Assembly (NCBI GenBank): GCA_004026145.2
Contig: CP034991.1
Coordinates: 4,457,294-4,521,293 of the forward strand
Direction: 5' to 3'
From: Takifugu bimaculatus
Lineage: Eukaryota; Chordata; Actinopteri; Tetraodontiformes; Tetraodontidae
DNA: 64,000 nucleotides
Both the position numbers and the translations under genes were made by a program. The notes below the pieces were generated by a model that was given only the letters and a program-made list of their open reading frames with translations, had not been told where the DNA came from and searched no databases. The number at the start of each line of letters is the position of its first letter. Position 1 is the first letter of the stretch. Below, one piece after another: positions 60,601-64,000 of this stretch.

Positions 60601-63600
60601 TCTTTGCCTGGTTAGCATCAATTCTCTACCTGCTCGTCAATCTCACCTCAGGTGGACGCAAGATTTGGAGCAGTTGAAGCAGCGGCGCGTGCATCTCCTG
60701 GGTGACTGTCTCATCTCTGCGGCTTTTTTGAGCTACGCAGGGGCCTTCAGCTCAGACTTTAGAAAAGAAATGATATATGAACTATGGGTAAATGATGTGC
60801 TGAGCAGGGCCATTCCTATGAGCCAGCCGTTCAAACTGGAATATCTGCTTGACCGATGAAGTAGAAATTTGCAGGTGAGGTGGAATTAGTGGGGTTGATG
60901 TCAGGACTTGTTAAAGGCCTGCATCATCTACTGTATTTGTGCTCTGTAATAGATGGGGTTCAGAAGGCTTGCCTCCAGATGAGCTGTCGGTGCAGAACGG
61001 TATCCTCACAACCAGAGGAAGCCGATTTCCCCTCTGTATCGACCCGCAACAGCAAGCGTTAAACTGGATTAAGAAAAAGGAAGAAAAAAACCTTAAGGTA
61101 AAGTGATTCACACACGTATGCGATACATATGTTATAACTAATCATAAATGCCAGCTCCTTAGTGACAGACAGCAGTTTAGAAGGCGGAGCAGCATGTGGC
61201 ACTGAGGGGTGCATGCTTTCTTTTTCAGATCTCATCATTTAATGATCCTGATTTCCTGAAGCAGCTTGAGATGGCCATCAAATTTGGCGTTCCATTCCTC
61301 TTCCAAGATGTGGATGAGTACATTGACCCCGTGATTGACAGTGTCCTGGAAAAGAACGTCAAAGGAGCAGAGGGCAGACAGGTCATCGTGCTGGGTGATA
61401 AGGAAGTAGAATACGATCCCAACTTTAAACTCTACCTCAACACCAAACTGGCAAATCCCAAATACAGCCCATCCGTTTTTGGAAAATCCATGGTCATTAA
61501 TTATACTGGTAATATCTTTTTACATGTCAGTGTTCATTGTTCACTATACCCAAACAAGCACATTTTCAGTGTTCTGCATGTCTGTATGTGGGGTTTATTT
61601 AGTGACTCTAAATGGTCTGGAGGACCAACTGCTGAGCGTCATCATGGGCTTTGAGAAAAAAGAGCTCGAGGAGCAGCGGGAACGTCTCATCCAAGAAACA
61701 AGTGACAACAAAAAGCTCCTGAAAAGCCTTGCAGACTCCCTGCTCAGAGAGCTGGCCACATCTACAGGCAACATGTTAGATAACACAGAGCTGGTTGACA
61801 CATTGGAGGAAACAAAGTCCAAAGCCACCGAGGTAAGTTTGGCTGCCGTTAAAAATAATAGCAGCAGGGCTTTAATTGGAGTCCCCCTATTTTTGTCTCT
61901 GCTAATTGTGAACATCAGGTGTTTGAGAAGCTGAAGTTGGCTCAGAAGACGGCTGTGGACATCGATCAGCTCAGAGATGGATACCGACCAGCAGCTAAAC
62001 GCGGCGCCATCCTCTTCTTTGTCCTGACAGAGATGGCTCTGGTAAACAGCATGTATCAGTTTTCTCTCGCTTCCTACCTGGAAGTGTTTGATTTTTCACT
62101 GCGGAAATCTCTGCCGGATCCTGTCCTGAGCCAAAGACTGAGCAACATCATGAGCACGCTGACATACAGCGTTTACAATTATGGCTGCACAGGTAACACA
62201 GTAAGAGTCGGATGGATCACCTAAGATGAACCTCAGCACCTAGGATGGACTGTACATGTTCCAACTTTCCTCCTGATGCATTTTAGGTCTGTTTGAAAGA
62301 CACAAATTGCTCTTTTCCTTCAACATGACTATCAAGATTGAGCAGGCGCTAGAAAGAGTACCTCAGGAGGAGCTAGAGTTTTTCATTAAGGGTAAAATAT
62401 TCATTACAGTAAAACCCTGATAAATATGCAAATTTTATGTTGATTATTTCTCTTTCCACCTCTTACGGTACAGGTAATCTGTCCCTGGAGAAGAGCAAGC
62501 ATAAAAAGCCCTTAGACTGGCTTCCAGATCAGGGATGGGAGGACTTGGTTAAACTTGCAGAGCTTTTTCCAGACCGGTTCAGCTCCCTGCCAGATGATGT
62601 AGAGAGAAATCCCTCTGAATGGAAATCAGTAAGTCACAACAGTGAAAAGAGTCTAATAAGAATAAGAATATAAATTCGGATGCATCAGTTAAGAGTTTAA
62701 CCCTCATTCTTTGTCATCAGTGGTACGACCTAGATGGACCAGAACAAGTTCCGTTCCCAATGAAGTACACAGAGACCCTGTCACCTTTTCAGACGCTATT
62801 GCTGCTGCGCTGCTTCCGTGTTGATCGGGTCTACAGAGCCGTGACTGACTACATAAGCGTTGCTATGGATGAGAAGTGAGACTTTTTATTGAAACTGTGA
62901 AGACTATAGAGCATCCAGAAGATGTTTACAGCAGGAATATTCCAGAAAATTAAGATCATTTTTTGTTCTATCTGCTCAGGTATGTGCAGCCACCCGTTAT
63001 CAACTTTGATGCTATTTATGAGCAGAGCACACCTTTCTCCCCCATCATATTTATCCTGAGCCCCGGTTCTGACCCGACCAATGACCTTCTGAAATTAGCA
63101 GAGAGGTCTGGTTTTGGAGAGAAGTTCCAGTTCCTTGCTATGGGCCAAGGCCAAGAGAAGGTAATCCGTGGCACAGCTATGCACGTTCAGTTGTGGTCAA
63201 GTGAGCCGAGTGCAGGAACCCTTAACTAGGGATTCATTAAGAATGGAAACATCTTCTGTGATTAGGTGGCTCTACGCTTGTTGGAGAAGGCAGCCTCCCA
63301 TGGTCACTGGTTAATGCTGCAGAACTGTCATCTGTTAGTGAAGTGGCTCGTGGAGCTGGAAAAGTCCTTAGAGAGGATCACTAAACCCAACCCCACTTTC
63401 CGTTTGTGGATCACTACCAATCCCATTGAGAATTTCCCTATTGGAATACTGCAAAAATCCCTAAAGGTAAAGCATGGTTTTAGCATTAAAAAAAAGCATT
63501 AGCTTTTTTTTTGACGTGATCTCGTGTGCAGGTGGTGACTGAGCCTCCCAATGGTCTCAAACTGAACATGAGAGCTACCTACTCAAAAATCTCCCCTGAG

Positions 63601-63952
63601 AGCTTGGCGACTTGTCCCCACCCTGCCTTCCGCAGTCTGGTGTATGTCCTGTCCTTCTTTCATGCTGTGGTGCAGGAGCGACGCAAGTACGGCAAAATTG
63701 GCTGGAATGTCCCATATGATTTCAACGAATCTGACTTCTTTGTGAGTGCTCAGAGGCGCAAGGCTTTGGAAAATGTTCTTTTTTTTTGGTTTTTAGTCTG
63801 GTTAAGGAAATAGAACAGTTCACATTTCAAAGGTCTAACTATGAAACTGTGTTCCTCAGGTGTGTATGAAGATCCTGGACACCTACCTTACTGGAGCTCA
63901 TAACCAAGGGGAAAATGTTCCCTGGGAAAGCCTAAAATACCTCATCGGCGAG
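42687..63952 (+). CDS. dnah10: dynein axonemal heavy chain 10 (3' partial)
   Basis: DNAH10 is a heavy chain of the two-headed inner dynein arm (I1/f) of motile cilia and flagella; it hydrolyses ATP to slide doublet microtubules. The start at 42687 sits in a strong context (gccATGg). There are 71 exons in the window; their coordinates are given in the region entries that follow. About 4180 residues are encoded here and roughly the last 400 (end of the motor and C-terminal domain) lie beyond the right edge. Four P-loops (AAA1-AAA4) and the coiled-coil stalk are visible. Residue wording throughout follows human DNAH10, for example WVENMNSVMDDNKLLTLANGER and LLVFIDDMNMPK. Position after atp6v0a2 matches human 12q24.31. 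Five exons carry one surplus base each; removing these makes the total length divisible by three. Confidence 0.96.
44911..44914 (+). other. dnah10: apparent one-base insertion in dnah10 exon 7
   Basis: KYRLESD is followed by a stop in the same frame, but dropping one base gives DNLRFLNTLERHFM, which continues into NLATGANF of the next exon. The exon is 232 nt; phases need 231. Confidence 0.9.
45835..45918 (+). other. dnah10: 84-nt dnah10 intron open in frame
   Basis: The intron between exons 10 and 11 has GT-AG ends, is a multiple of three and has no stop codon, so retention would add 28 residues. Removing it joins DFNAAVK to VIEEEAISIIDQSFKTL, the order recalled for human DNAH10, so it is taken as an intron. 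Confidence 0.7.
51177..51179 (+). other. dnah10: apparent one-base insertion in dnah10 exon 29
   Basis: At a CCC run the frame switches from GEVMELKK to PVPVEGRVEDWMTGVLLEM. The exon is 225 nt; phases need 224. Without the shift the frame ends at a stop 20 codons later. Confidence 0.9.
52091..55244 (+). other. dnah10: dnah10 motor domain AAA1-AAA2, exons 31-42
   Basis: Exons: 52091-52274, 52383-52517, 52640-52792, 52946-53134, 53252-53398, 53652-53843, 53949-54067, 54138-54296, 54381-54516, 54591-54713, 54795-54926, 55028-55244. AAA1, the main ATPase site, has the P-loop GPAGTGKT (52416-52439) and CFDEFNRI. AAA2 has the P-loop GPTGGGKS (54009-54032). All phases in this region agree. Confidence 0.93.
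58099..58102 (+). other. dnah10: apparent one-base insertion in dnah10 exon 51
   Basis: An AAAA run between DDLKALYLK and LGIENKKTVFLFTDAH shifts the frame to an early stop. The exon is 173 nt; phases need 172. Confidence 0.92.
58754..58759 (+). other. dnah10: apparent one-base insertion in dnah10 exon 54
   Basis: GESPMIPEVH and AEAVISHICMVHSTVGNYSKQFLQ are in different frames. The exon is 199 nt; phases need 198. The uncorrected frame meets a stop at about 58,794. Confidence 0.85.
59044..60557 (+). other. dnah10: dnah10 coiled-coil stalk and microtubule-binding tip, exons 55-59
   Basis: Exons: 59044-59205, 59309-59483, 59625-59806, 60122-60258, 60340-60557. Exons 55-56 form the outgoing coiled coil (KLAEQKVVLAEKS, EDKAKEIEEQNQVI). 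Exons 57-58 encode the globular tip after the conserved PPKQVQVVCE. Exon 59 is the returning coiled coil (ERIQSELSSIQAELKALG). All phases agree. Confidence 0.9.
60652..63952 (+). other. dnah10: dnah10 motor domain AAA5-AAA6, exons 60-71 (gene continues)
   Basis: Exons: 60652-60874, 60953-61097, 61229-61508, 61603-61832, 61919-62192, 62287-62391, 62474-62628, 62721-62875, 62980-63160, 63266-63466, 63532-63741, 63860-63952. Landmarks are LCIDPQQQALNWIKK, FLFQDVDEYIDPVIDSVLEKN, SNIMSTLTYSVYNYGCTG and LMLQNCHLLVKWL. The last exon ends ...LKYLIGE with a GTATGA donor, so the gene continues to the right. Exon 60 carries a surplus base. Confidence 0.93.
60849..60852 (+). other. dnah10: apparent one-base insertion in dnah10 exon 60
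   Basis: After FKLEYLL the frame runs into a stop, but dropping one base gives TDEVEIC and joins the next exon RWGSEGLPPDELSVQNG in phase. The exon is 223 nt; phases need 222. Confidence 0.9.
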
Positions 63953-64000
63953 GTATGAATGCATAGATAGAGTGATCTCTTTGTGATTTGTGATGCTGTC

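Noticed and set aside
1..64000. CRISPR arrays, tRNA or rRNA genes, operons, bacterial or viral genes
   Set aside because: None were seen; the spliced vertebrate gene structure explains the coding content.

Overview
The window is animal nuclear DNA, almost certainly from a teleost fish with a compact genome. Coding exons are short, have GT-AG boundaries and are mostly separated by introns of about 70-120 bp. Genes sit close together and the proteins are recognisably vertebrate. A pufferfish-like percomorph fits best, but the species cannot be fixed from the sequence. No bacterial genes, CRISPR arrays, rRNA or tRNA genes were seen.

Layout: (1) limk2, + strand, 14 coding exons from 3124 to 9687; its first exon lies upstream of the window. 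(2) pik3ip1, - strand, 15433 down to 12192, tail-to-tail with limk2. (3) A full-length THADA-family gene, - strand, 27268 down to 17551, in 32 exons. (4) tctn2, + strand, about 27830-32059, head-to-head with the THADA gene across about 0.5 kb. (5) atp6v0a2, + strand, 33728-40501, 20 exons. (6) dnah10, + strand, starting at 42687 with 71 exons up to 63952 and running off the right end, so roughly the last 400 residues are missing.

The genes do not form an operon and act in separate processes: actin regulation (limk2), PI3K restraint (pik3ip1), tRNA 2'-O-methylation (thada), the ciliary transition zone (tctn2), organelle acidification (atp6v0a2) and ciliary motility (dnah10). The gene order joins neighbours of human 22q12 (LIMK2-PIK3IP1) to neighbours of human 12q24.31 (TCTN2-ATP6V0A2-DNAH10), with the THADA gene at the junction.

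The most striking anomaly is in the reading frames. In eight exons of three genes the conserved protein reading jumps frame. In every case the exon length is exactly one base too long for its splice phases. All eight are single-base gains, several in or beside homopolymers, and no single-base losses were found. That pattern suggests residual insertion errors in a long-read assembly rather than eight real mutations. Other points of interest are a near-perfect RFX X-box upstream of dnah10, a 49-nt intron in the THADA gene, a degraded MITE-like element, an interstitial telomere-like repeat and several microsatellites.
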